Positions 1 to 7,258 of a stretch of DNA of 64,000 nt are shown here, one piece after another. Numbering within the stretch: the stretch's first letter is position 1; the number at the start of each line of letters is the position of its first letter. The translations under genes were made by a program, and so were the position numbers. The stretch spans positions 1-64,000 of the forward strand of contig NZ_JALEGT010000062.1 in the NCBI RefSeq assembly GCF_022763305.1, read 5' to 3'. The notes under the pieces are model-generated. The model saw only the letters and a list, made by a program, of their open reading frames with translations, had not been told where the DNA came from and made no database searches. This DNA comes from Marivita sp. Its GTDB lineage: Bacteria; Pseudomonadota; Alphaproteobacteria; Rhodobacterales; Rhodobacteraceae.

Positions 1-25
1 CACCTCAGCGCCGCCGGTGAAGGGG

Positions 26-54
26 GTTCTACGGTTACTCCGGCGAGTCCGCAA
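26..54 (-). promoter_or_regulatory. Strong promoter-like sequence reading leftwards out of the window
   Basis: On the minus strand TTGCGG (49-54) and TAGAAC (26-31) are separated by exactly 17 nt. They are followed by a C-rich then GC-rich discriminator/leader (about 1-25), and A/T runs lie just upstream (about 58-110). This layout is typical of stable-RNA (rRNA/tRNA operon) promoters in Rhodobacterales, so an RNA operon may begin just left of base 1. The transcript itself is outside the window, so this is inference. Confidence 0.5.
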
Positions 55-217
55 GCGAAAAAATGCAGCTGTCGTCACTTTTTCTTCGGGTTTCTTTTTT
101 CCGCGAAAACAGGTGTTTGGCGCAACAATTGTTCCCGCGGAGGCGATCCCACGCAATTGCAGACAAGGACTGTCCAGATTTAGTGAGTCCCCGTTGCGAG
201 CACGCAAGACCTGCGTG

Positions 218-832
218 TCACGCTTGCCGAAACAGCCGGAGACCGGGCAGACGATCAGCGCGAATCCGGGTGCAGAGGAGGCCGACGATCACTGCCGTGT
301 ACAGGATCGGTTCCCATTGAAACCCCTTCACCAGCAACAGGAAGTGCACAGCCCCCAGGATTGCTGCGGGGTAAATGAGCTTGTGCAGCTTGCGCCACGT
401 CGCAGCACCCAGGCGCCTGAGACTCAGGTCATTGGATGTCAGCGCCAGCGGGACCATCAGAATGAAGGCTGCCATCCCCACAGTGATATACCAGCGCTTG
501 ATGATATCGGCCCAGACATTCTGGAACTGCACATCGAGCACCAGCCACGTCAGGAGATGAGCCGTCAGGTAGAAGAAGGTGATCACGCCGATGGCCCGAC
601 GGAACCGGAGCAGGTTGATCCCGACCCACCGGCGCAGTGGCGTCACGGCGAGACCAGCAATCAGAAGCCACAGGCTCCAGAGGCCCAGTTCGTGCTCGAT
701 CCGCTTGGCAGGGTCGATGCCCAACCCTCCGGTCAGACCGAGATAGAACAGGACCACCACGGGGATGGGCGCCAGAGCGTACAGTGTCCAAGGCGGGAGC
801 CGCCGCAATGTCGTGTTCAGCCCATCAACCAC
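218..832 (-). CDS. msrQ: MsrQ, heme b membrane subunit of the MsrPQ periplasmic methionine sulfoxide reductase
   Basis: A 204-residue polytopic membrane protein of the YedZ/ferric-reductase-like family. It passes electrons from the quinone pool or flavin to MsrP, which repairs oxidised methionines in periplasmic proteins. Hydrophobic segments lie at about 18-37, 48-65, 80-99, 117-132, 152-168 and 175-189. The conserved heme-ligand candidates His92, His150 and His163 are all present. The start is a GTG two bases after the msrP stop codon, so the two are translationally coupled in an msrP-msrQ operon. Length is normal for the family. Identification rests on the gene pair and the histidine pattern and is secure. 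Confidence 0.92.
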   Translation of the reverse strand: MVDGLNTTLRRLPPWTLYALAPIPVVVLFYLGLTGGLGIDPAKRIEHELGLWSLWLLIAGLAVTPLRRWVGINLLRFRRAIGVITFFYLTAHLLTWLVLDVQFQNVWADIIKRWYITVGMAAFILMVPLALTSNDLSLRRLGAATWRKLHKLIYPAAILGAVHFLLLVKGFQWEPILYTAVIVGLLCTRIRADRLPGLRLFRQA

Positions 833-834
833 GG

Positions 835-1740
835 TCAGAAGAACTCCCGCAGGTCCATGCCGTCATAAAGACCGGCCACCTCGTCTTCGTATCCGTTGAA
901 CATCAGGGTCGGTTCGCGCTTGGCGAAGATGCCGCTTCCGATCCGGCGTTCCGTCGCCTGTGACCAGCGCGGATGATCCACTTCGGGATTCACGTTGCTG
1001 TAAAAGCCGTATTCGCGCGGGTTGGCGATGTTCCAACTTGCGGGCGGTTCGTCTTCGACCAACGAGATGCGCACCACTGACTTGATCGACTTGAAGCCGT
1101 ATTTCCATGGCACCACCAAACGCATCGGCGCGCCATTCTGTTTGGGAATGTCGCGTCCGTAAATCCCGGTGGCCATCATGGTCAAAGGATGCATCGCCTC
1201 GTCCAGACGCAGGCCTTCGACATAGGGCCAGTCAAGAACGCGGCTCGAAACGCCGGGCATCTCGTCCGGGCGCAGGACGGTTTCGAAGGCCACATATTTC
1301 GCGCCCGACTGCACGCCGACCCAATCGAGCAGATCGGCAAGTTCGAAGCCGTTCCATGGCACCACCATCGACCAGGCCTCGACGCAGCGGAACCGGTAGA
1401 CTCGCTCCTCGATGGTCATCTGGGACAGGATGTCGGCAAAGCTGTAATCGCCCGGCTTGTCCACAAGGCCGTCAATGCGGACGGTCCAAGGATCAATCGT
1501 CAGCGCCTTGGCGTACCGCGCGGGGTCTTCCTTGCCGGTGCCGAACTCATAGTAGTTGCAGTAGTTGGTGATCTCTTCCCAGGCGTTCGGTTCCAGCGCC
1601 TTCTGCGCACGGGCCCCTGCCGGAAGCGCACCGGCGATGCCACCTGCAGCAAGTCCCGCCATCAGTTGGCGGCGGTTCAGAAAGGCCGCGTAGGGGCTGA
1701 CGTCTTCTGCACTGAGGGTGTTCTTCCAACGATGCGCCAT
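835..1740 (-). CDS. msrP: MsrP, molybdopterin catalytic subunit of periplasmic methionine sulfoxide reductase
   Basis: A 301-residue SUOX-fold molybdoenzyme (YedY family) that reduces protein-bound methionine sulfoxide in the periplasm. A twin-arginine signal (NRRQLMAG, Arg23-Arg24) is followed by a hydrophobic stretch and an Ala-x-Ala cleavage site near residue 45. The molybdenum-ligand cysteine is Cys119 in the RFRCVEAW motif. An upstream extension to 1803 exists, but the ATG at 1740 is preceded by an AGAGGAC ribosome-binding site and puts the Tat motif at the normal distance from the N-terminus, so that start is chosen. It is the first gene of the msrPQ operon. Confidence 0.93.
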   Translation of the reverse strand: MAHRWKNTLSAEDVSPYAAFLNRRQLMAGLAAGGIAGALPAGARAQKALEPNAWEEITNYCNYYEFGTGKEDPARYAKALTIDPWTVRIDGLVDKPGDYSFADILSQMTIEERVYRFRCVEAWSMVVPWNGFELADLLDWVGVQSGAKYVAFETVLRPDEMPGVSSRVLDWPYVEGLRLDEAMHPLTMMATGIYGRDIPKQNGAPMRLVVPWKYGFKSIKSVVRISLVEDEPPASWNIANPREYGFYSNVNPEVDHPRWSQATERRIGSGIFAKREPTLMFNGYEDEVAGLYDGMDLREFF

Positions 1741-1866
1741 GTCTGTCCTCTTTGTCCGTTGTCCCACAAGACATAGAGGCAGATCTTCAAACCACCAAAG
1801 CAAGATGTCTCACGTGTGCGTGGCTATCTTGAAATGTTTGATCACGCTCCGAAGACGGATCGGGCG

Positions 1867-2307
1867 TCAGCCTTCGATCATGTCGACGCGCGTGGCATGC
1901 CGTCCGCCTTCGAACTCCGCCGTCAGGAAGGCATCCACGATATCGAGCGCGAGGCCTTCACCCACGACGCGCGCCCCGAGGGAGAGCATGTTCGCATCGT
2001 TGTGCTGCCGGATCATGCGGGCCGAGAATGTGTCGGAGCAGACCCCGCAGCGGATGCCTTTGACCTTGTTGGCCGCCATCATGATGCCCTGTCCAGTCCC
2101 GCAGAGGATAATGCCAAGACTGCACTCGCCAGACGCCACACGCTCCGCTGCAGCCTGACCATGCTTGGGGTAATGCGTGCTTTCCGTTGTCGTAGGGCCG
2201 ATGTCGACCACGTCCCACCCTTGGACCGCGATATGCCGGGCCACAGCCTGACGCAGGTCAATGGCTGCGTGATCGCTGGAAAGAACGATGCGCTTGGAGT
2301 TGGTCAT
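1867..2307 (-). CDS. rpiB: Ribose-5-phosphate isomerase B (RpiB/LacAB family)
   Basis: A 146-residue cytoplasmic isomerase interconverting ribose 5-phosphate and ribulose 5-phosphate in the pentose phosphate pathway. Family motifs in order: SDHAA at 11-15, the general-base cysteine in CGTGQGI (Cys69), and the RQHNDANMLSLGARV block that closes the phosphate site. Full length. It lies between msrP and a glyoxalase-like gene, all on the minus strand, with about 100 bp on the upstream side, so it probably has its own promoter. RpiB rather than LacA/LacB is assigned by the absence of galactose-6-phosphate genes. Confidence 0.92.
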   Translation of the reverse strand: MTNSKRIVLSSDHAAIDLRQAVARHIAVQGWDVVDIGPTTTESTHYPKHGQAAAERVASGECSLGIILCGTGQGIMMAANKVKGIRCGVCSDTFSARMIRQHNDANMLSLGARVVGEGLALDIVDAFLTAEFEGGRHATRVDMIEG

Positions 2308-2408
2308 GGCAGGCAGTCCCGATCAGATGTGCTTTGTGCGCCTTGGACCAGATGCACGCGGTCGCGTCAATTGCCCCGCGTCACCTCCCCGGTGTGGGCA
2401 TGACCACA

Positions 2409-2837
2409 TTATCCGCTCGTGTTGGGCGAGGCCGCCACCAGTTCAACCGTGTTTCCATCGGGGTCTCGCGTGAACAGACCACGCCAGCCAACCCACTCGA
2501 ACTCCTGGAAACGGGCGGGCAGACCCTGCTCTTCGAGCCACAGCTTCGCGGCGTCCTGTTCCTCCCATGGCAGGCTCAGCGCAAGATGGTGCAGCGCGGA
2601 GGCCTCTGGGATGTCACTGGATGACCCGGGCTCTTCGAAGAGGGCAAGAACCGCCGTGTGCCCGCCAAAGCTTTCGCCCAGATGAAAGAGCGTGATTCTC
2701 TGCGGTGGGCCGGGTCGCCTCCCATCCGGGAGCACCGTGAGGCCCAACACGGATTCGTAGAACGCCACCATTGCTTCGTAGTCGCGGCACCGGATCGCGA
2801 TCTCGCCCAGCGCGCGAGGCGTGAACCCCCGCGTCAT
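2409..2837 (-). CDS. VOC (glyoxalase/bleomycin resistance/dioxygenase fold) protein
   Basis: A 142-residue single vicinal-oxygen-chelate domain protein with paired beta-alpha-beta-beta-beta modules. The N-terminal module carries AFYESVLGL (about 25-33). The C-terminal module ends with FTRDPDGNTVELV, the classic family ending with the metal-ligand glutamate. Histidine candidates occur in LHHLAL (about 83-88). Its ATG overlaps the stop of the upstream flavoprotein gene by four bases (ATGA), so the two are co-translated. The substrate cannot be told from sequence; the family includes lyases, dioxygenases and resistance proteins. Confidence 0.8.
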   Translation of the reverse strand: MTRGFTPRALGEIAIRCRDYEAMVAFYESVLGLTVLPDGRRPGPPQRITLFHLGESFGGHTAVLALFEEPGSSSDIPEASALHHLALSLPWEEQDAAKLWLEEQGLPARFQEFEWVGWRGLFTRDPDGNTVELVAASPNTSG

Positions 2838-4318
2838 GCCTGCACCGTCTGCGGCCAGAGATCGGACATCAGGATGCTGCGCCCATCCGGTTGCACCACG
2901 CGCACGTGGCTGCGCCGCATCAGACGCGGTTCGGCGACGCCGACGGAATGGGCGATGGTCTCCACCTCTTTGATGATCTCTCTGGCATAGGCGGCGACTC
3001 GCAACTCCTTGTCCTCGACCACCAGACCGGACTGGAAGCGCGGATTATGCGTCGTGATCCCGGTGGGACAGGTGTTGCGATTGCACTTGAGCGCCTGGAT
3101 GCAGCCCAGCGCAAACATGAACCCGCGCGCCGAGGTGACGAAATCCGCCCCGGTTGCCAGCGCCCAGGCCACATCACCGGGATTCACCAGCTTGCCGCTG
3201 GCCACCAAGGGAATGCGGTCGCGCAGCCCATGCGCGTTGCGCAGGTTGGCGACTATGGGCAACGCCTCTCGGATGCTCATGCCGACGAGATCGATCAGAG
3301 GCATCGGCGCGGCGCCGGTGCCGCCTTCGCCGCCATCCAGCGTGATGAAATCCGGGGCCAACGCCTCGCCCCGTGCGACGATGGCGTCAAACAATCCGGC
3401 CACACCGTCTTCGGACCCGATACACATCTTTATCCCGGTCGGCTTGCCGGTGATCTCCCGCAAGCGCGCAATCATGTCGAGCAGATCGTTCCAGTCATCG
3501 ACCTCTTCATGACGGTTGGGCGAGATGCTGTCCTGCCCCACGGGGATGCCGCGAACCTGCGCGATCTCCGGCGTCACCTTTTCGCCAGGAAGAATACCAC
3601 CCTTTCCGGGCTTGGCACCTTGGCTCAGCTTTATTTCGAACATGCGCACCGTGTCATGTGCTGCAATCTCGCGCAGCTTGCCCTCGTCCAGCCGACCCTC
3701 GGCATCGCGCACACCATATTTGGCCGTGCCGATCTGAAAGACGATGTCGCACCCGCCTTCAAGGTGATAGGGTGACAACCCGCCTTCGCCGGTGTTCATC
3801 CAGATCCCTGCCCGCTTCGCACCCTTGCTCAGGGCCCGAACGGCAGGTTTCGAAATCGCGCCATAGCTCATGCCGGACAGGTTGAAGAACGATCCGGCGG
3901 TGTAGGGAATGCGCGCACCCGGCCCGATCACCTTTGGCTCAGACTTGGCGAATTGATTGTCGATTGGCGGGAAGGGTGCATTCACGAAGATTGGCGTTCC
4001 GACAATGCCGGTATTGCGGGTCGAGCCGAAAGCCACGGTGTTGCCGTGCCCTTCTGCGGACCGTTTCACCCATTCCCGCTGCGCCCGATTGAACGGAAGC
4101 TCTTCGCGATCCATCGCAAAGAAGTACTGTCTGAAGAATTCTCCCAGAGTCGAAAACAACGACCGGAACCGCCCCAGAACCGGATAATTGCGCCGGATCG
4201 CATCACTGGTCTGCGTCCGGTCGATGATCCCCAGGATCACAGCCGCCAAGACGACCAATCCGATCACACCGACGAACAGCAGCGCCAGGAAATTCAACGC
4301 ATACATGGCGACGCCCAT
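2834..4318 (-). CDS. FMN-binding glutamate synthase family protein (GltB-like synthase domain, membrane-anchored)
   Basis: A 494-residue protein consisting of the synthase (TIM barrel) domain of glutamate synthase without the amidotransferase domain. An N-terminal transmembrane segment (about 8-31) would anchor it to the inner membrane. The barrel shows GGEGG and GGTGAAP loops for FMN and a cysteine cluster, CNRNTCPTG near residue 420, where glutamate synthases bind a 3Fe-4S centre. Stand-alone proteins of this type are common in proteobacteria, but the physiological reaction is not settled, so glutamate synthesis should not be assumed. A VOC gene overlaps its 3' end by four bases, and a divergent DUF302 gene shares the 100-bp upstream region. 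Confidence 0.85.
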   Translation of the reverse strand: MGVAMYALNFLALLFVGVIGLVVLAAVILGIIDRTQTSDAIRRNYPVLGRFRSLFSTLGEFFRQYFFAMDREELPFNRAQREWVKRSAEGHGNTVAFGSTRNTGIVGTPIFVNAPFPPIDNQFAKSEPKVIGPGARIPYTAGSFFNLSGMSYGAISKPAVRALSKGAKRAGIWMNTGEGGLSPYHLEGGCDIVFQIGTAKYGVRDAEGRLDEGKLREIAAHDTVRMFEIKLSQGAKPGKGGILPGEKVTPEIAQVRGIPVGQDSISPNRHEEVDDWNDLLDMIARLREITGKPTGIKMCIGSEDGVAGLFDAIVARGEALAPDFITLDGGEGGTGAAPMPLIDLVGMSIREALPIVANLRNAHGLRDRIPLVASGKLVNPGDVAWALATGADFVTSARGFMFALGCIQALKCNRNTCPTGITTHNPRFQSGLVVEDKELRVAAYAREIIKEVETIAHSVGVAEPRLMRRSHVRVVQPDGRSILMSDLWPQTVQA

Positions 4319-4418
4319 GGCACCCTCACATTCAATTCATTGCATCTATAGCATGGAACAGGTTAAGCTGCCCCAACGGTCCCAGCCTATGACAAGGCTT
4401 GCCACATGAGGAGACCCC

Positions 4419-4862
4419 ATGAAACGCCTGCTTGCTAAACTGCTCCTGACAATCGCGGCATCTTCGGTCTCGGCGGCCGACCTCGTCACCTACGACACGG
4501 ATCAATCCTTTGACGATGTGACCTTCGGGCTGGAAAACGCCATCCTCGATGCAGGGCTGGTGATTGATCATGTCAGCCATACAGGCGACATGCTGGAACG
4601 CACCAAAGGCGATGTCGGGTCGGACATCACACTTTTCCTGCACGCCGATGTCTACAGCTTCTGTTCTGCTAAGCTCTCTCGAGAGGTGATGGAGGCAGAG
4701 CCGATGAACATCGTCTTCTGCCCTTACGACATCTTTGTCATGGTCCGCCCCGAGACACCCGACATCACCACGATCGGATTCCGCACCTTTCCGGATGGCG
4801 CAATGAAGACGATCGAAGCGCTTCTGGATGGCATCGCAAAAGCTGCGATCGGGCTCGAATGA
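4419..4862 (+). CDS. DUF302 domain protein, secreted
   Basis: A 147-residue protein with a cleavable signal peptide (charged start, hydrophobic 5-14, Ser-Ala-Ala site near 19-20), so it is exported to the periplasm. The mature part is one DUF302 domain with the characteristic block FCPYDIFVM near residue 100. DUF302 has no firmly assigned biochemical role. A GAGGAG-type ribosome-binding site precedes the ATG. It is divergent from the FMN protein and upstream of another secreted protein, fasciclin, 187 bp further on. Confidence 0.8.
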   Translation: MKRLLAKLLLTIAASSVSAADLVTYDTDQSFDDVTFGLENAILDAGLVIDHVSHTGDMLERTKGDVGSDITLFLHADVYSFCSAKLSREVMEAEPMNIVFCPYDIFVMVRPETPDITTIGFRTFPDGAMKTIEALLDGIAKAAIGLE

Positions 4863-5049
4863 TGACGGAACGCTGACGCCCGATCACAAGAATTTCAGTT
4901 GAAAAAGCAATGTCTTGCGGCTTAGGCGGCGCCGCGATTTCGTCAAGTCCCATCGGCGGAGATCCCCGCAGATCCAAATCCGTTTGCCCTGCGTTTCAGG
5001 TCCAGATGTGCGTGACACATCGCAACGCATGACAAAAAGGACGACTTAC

Positions 5050-5535
5050 ATGTTTCGCAAGACAACAATCGCCCTCACAACTGCCGCATCGCTGCTGGCA
5101 GGCACCGCCTTCGCCGGAGGTCACTCCAAGGACATCGTCGACACCGCAGTCGAAGCCGGCACGTTCGAAACCCTCGTCGCGGCGGTTCAGGCAGCCGGCC
5201 TTGTCGACACGCTGAAGGGTGAAGGCCCGTTCACCGTGTTCGCACCGACCGACGAAGCCTTCGCCGCTCTGCCGGAAGGCACCGTCGAGAACCTGCTGCT
5301 GCCGGAAAACAAGGATCAGCTGGTGGCGATCCTCACCTATCACGTGGTTCCGGGCAAAGTGATGTCGACCGACCTTATGGACGACATGGAGGCCGAGACC
5401 GTTCAGGGCTCTTCCGTGACCATCGACCTCGACAATGGCGTTATGGTGGAAAACGCATCCGTGACCACCGCTGACATCGAAACCTCGAACGGCGTGATCC
5501 ACGTGATCGACACGGTGATCCTGCCGGAAAGCTGA
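5050..5535 (+). CDS. Fasciclin (FAS1) domain secreted protein
   Basis: A 161-residue protein with an N-terminal signal peptide (hydrophobic [11 protein letters not shown], Ala-Phe-Ala site at about 19-21) followed by one FAS1 domain. The two conserved FAS1 boxes are visible: [11 protein letters not shown] in the first half and a YHVV motif, with a C-terminal [11 protein letters not shown] ending. FAS1 domains mediate adhesion or extracellular interactions; the ligand is unknown. The ATG at 5050 is used because the in-frame extension upstream lacks a signal peptide start. A good intrinsic terminator follows at 5557-5584, so it is probably monocistronic. Confidence 0.9.
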   Translation: MFRKTTIALTTAASLLAGTAFAGGHSKDIVDTAVEAGTFETLVAAVQAAGLVDTLKGEGPFTVFAPTDEAFAALPEGTVENLLLPENKDQLVAILTYHVVPGKVMSTDLMDDMEAETVQGSSVTIDLDNGVMVENASVTTADIETSNGVIHVIDTVILPES

Positions 5536-5556
5536 GGCTTTCGCGCATATGCGCAA

Positions 5557-5584
5557 CAAAGGGCGGTCTCTGGCCGCCCTTTTT
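5557..5584 (+). terminator. Intrinsic terminator of the fasciclin gene
   Basis: AAAGGGCGG and CCGCCCTTT arms (5558-5566 and 5574-5582) enclose a 7-nt loop and run into five T residues, 22 nt after the stop codon. Confidence 0.9.
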
Positions 5585-5645
5585 CGTGCCCGACGGCCGG
5601 AAAATGGCCCCTTGAGGCATTGACCGAAAGCCGTACTCTGCGGCC

Positions 5646-6380
5646 ATGTTCGAGCACCTTCGCAGCGCTGGATTTGACATCGAAACCCGCAACCATGCGG
5701 GCGCGATCCTGTCGGTCGATTTTCCCGAAATCGCAGGCGAACTTGAGTGCGCTCTGCGAGACCTGACCATCCCCGCCGAAGAGCTCATCGGCTCGGGCGG
5801 TGGCGAAGCGCCTTCAACTCAACGCCTGCGCCGTCGACTCTATGCCCAGCAATGGCCCAAACACAGCTTCGACTTCAGGATGATTGTCGATGGCCGGGAA
5901 ACCGTTGCTCACAGTCACGAGATCGACCATGTCCGCACCACCTCGTTGGGCAAGGTCGCGCTTGAAATCGAGTGGAACAACAAGGACCCGTTCTTTGACC
6001 GCGATCTTGAAAACTTCCAGCGCCTGCACGCGCAATCCGCGATCTCGGTCGGTATTCTGATCACACGGGGGGCCAGCCTTCAGGATGACATGCGCGGCAT
6101 CATTCAGCGCTGCATCGAGAAACACGGGTTCATTGACGAGGCCGAGATGGTCGACAGTTTCGGCATGAAGGACCGCACCAAGCGCCAGCGCGACGCGGTG
6201 CAGCGGTTGATCGACCAGCAGACGCCCTTTGCCGAAGCCTTCGCCAAGCATTTCGTCAGCGACAAGTTCGGTGCCGCCACAACCCATTGGCAAAAGCTGA
6301 AGGACCGCATCGACAGAGGTGTGGGCAACCCCTGTCCTCTTCTGCTGATCGGTTTGCCCGCGCCCATCATTCAGAACTGA
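5646..6380 (+). CDS. BglII/BstYI-like type II restriction endonuclease family protein
   Basis: A 244-residue protein whose central region (about 90-141) reads like the PD-(D/E)xK core of the BglII/BamHI group: EIDH with Asp94, then LEIEWNNKD with Glu107 and Glu109, followed by a helix and a hydrophobic strand (GILITRG). This metal site resembles the Asp...Glu-x-Glu arrangement of BamHI. The methyltransferase gene convergent to it (stops 60 bp apart) would be the cognate partner, making a two-gene restriction-modification system. The recognition site cannot be read from sequence. AGATCT (1781) and GGATCC (7030) both occur in this window, so neither is avoided. No promoter or controller gene was recognised. 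Confidence 0.68.
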   Translation: MFEHLRSAGFDIETRNHAGAILSVDFPEIAGELECALRDLTIPAEELIGSGGGEAPSTQRLRRRLYAQQWPKHSFDFRMIVDGRETVAHSHEIDHVRTTSLGKVALEIEWNNKDPFFDRDLENFQRLHAQSAISVGILITRGASLQDDMRGIIQRCIEKHGFIDEAEMVDSFGMKDRTKRQRDAVQRLIDQQTPFAEAFAKHFVSDKFGAATTHWQKLKDRIDRGVGNPCPLLLIGLPAPIIQN

Positions 6381-6394
6381 CCCCGGTGCGGGGT

Positions 6395-6438
6395 GATGAT
6401 GCATCGAAGCATCATCGCGTTTCGATTGATCGAAACGC
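6395..6438. repeat. Tandem abutting palindromes, 44-nt module (copy A)
   Basis: Two perfect inverted repeats without spacer. 6395-6416 has arms GATGATGC/GCATCATC and loop ATCGAA. 6417-6438 has arms GCGTTTCGAT/ATCGAAACGC and a 2-nt loop. The module starts 14 nt after the nuclease stop and ends one base before the methyltransferase stop. A small CCCC/GGGG stem (6381-6393) precedes it. There is no T-run, so it is not a classic terminator. Loop 1 (ATCGAA) is complementary to TTCGAT in the 5' arm of stem 2. Confidence 0.75.
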
Positions 6439-6439
6439 C

Positions 6440-7096
6440 TTACTCCGCGGCGACACCCGAATTATGTTTATAGGTCTTCCAGGTCGGCTTGTAATCGTCG
6501 CTCGCCTGATTGCCCCAGACGGTCCAGCCGTCCCGTACGCCACGCCCGAACAGTTCCAGATACGGGCCCCAGGAACAGCTTTCGATGATCTTGTACTGCT
6601 CATCCGGTTTGCGCGAATGCTCGCGCTTGCGGGTCTTGAGCACATCACCGTCAGGCTCTTCCGCTTCCATGTAATTCACCTGCGACCGGCCCGGTGGCAG
6701 CGTGCGCACATCCTTGCCCCGTACACCGAACAGCAGAATCTCGGTCACGTTGCGGAAGTAGAAGCCGACACCGCGCCCATCCGGCCCGCCATCCTTGCGG
6801 ACCTTTTCCCAGATGATGTTCGATTTGTATTCAAAGCCCCACGCATTCAGCACCTGAAGCCCTTCGGGCAACAGCGCATTGGGCACCCATAGGTAGCAAT
6901 GCGCGCGGTCTGCCAGATGCTCGGCCACGGGCAGCGCGCAGATTTCGTCCAATTCCATCGTGGGATAGCGCGCCAGGCGCTTATGCTCGGGCGCGACCTT
7001 GCCGGTGCGGTTCTGAAACCGCCACGGGGGATCCGCCATGACACAGCCAAAGCGGTCGTCGCCCAAGAACCCCCGCAGATCGTCCGCCGCTGTCAT
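6440..7096 (-). CDS. MT-A70 family DNA/RNA adenine methyltransferase
   Basis: A 218-residue SAM-dependent N6-adenine methyltransferase of the MT-A70 class, as in M.MunI-type enzymes and eukaryotic METTL3. The catalytic DPPW motif sits at residues 22-25, followed by YLWVPN, FEYKSNIIWEK and EILLFGVRG blocks typical of the family. The chosen ATG at 7096 has a GGAGG ribosome-binding site five bases upstream; the longer frame would need a TTG. It converges on the BglII-like nuclease gene, so protection of host DNA from that nuclease is the likely job. A standalone regulatory methylase is the alternative. A 9-bp inverted repeat lies 16 bp upstream of the start. Confidence 0.85.
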   Translation of the reverse strand: MTAADDLRGFLGDDRFGCVMADPPWRFQNRTGKVAPEHKRLARYPTMELDEICALPVAEHLADRAHCYLWVPNALLPEGLQVLNAWGFEYKSNIIWEKVRKDGGPDGRGVGFYFRNVTEILLFGVRGKDVRTLPPGRSQVNYMEAEEPDGDVLKTRKREHSRKPDEQYKIIESCSWGPYLELFGRGVRDGWTVWGNQASDDYKPTWKTYKHNSGVAAE

Positions 7097-7111
7097 CCAT
7101 GCCTCCAATGG

Positions 7112-7137
7112 TGTTGGCTTTCATGTGTAAGCCAACA
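7112..7137. promoter_or_regulatory. Inverted repeat upstream of the MT-A70 methyltransferase
   Basis: TGTTGGCTT (7112-7120) and AAGCCAACA (7129-7137) form a perfect 9-bp dyad with an 8-nt centre, 16 bp before the ATG and ribosome-binding site on the minus strand. It could be an operator or an mRNA leader hairpin limiting methyltransferase expression. Confidence 0.5.
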
Positions 7138-7221
7138 TCTTGTGTCTGGCAAACGATCATTAACCTCTGTCCACAGCTTATTCCGGGGTGATGAACAAAC
7201 CCATAACAGGAGTGCGGCATG

Positions 7222-7250
7222 AAAAAAGGCGGGGATTTCGCCCCGCCTTT
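7222..7250 (-). terminator. Intrinsic terminator of clpB
   Basis: On the minus strand a GGCGGGG/CCCCGCC stem (7228-7247) flanked by AAA/TTT is followed by a run of six T (7222-7227). It lies 9 nt after the clpB stop. Confidence 0.9.
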
Positions 7251-7258
7251 CCGTTCGT

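Noticed and set aside
1-183. An open frame from base 1 to a stop at 181-183 that might be the 3' end of a protein gene
   Set aside because: The predicted peptide is rich in Phe and Cys with no known pattern, and the same bases fit a promoter on the other strand better.
1781-7035. Avoidance of AGATCT or GGATCC as a clue to the specificity of the BglII-like enzyme
   Set aside because: Both hexamers occur in the window (1781 and 7030), so nothing can be concluded.
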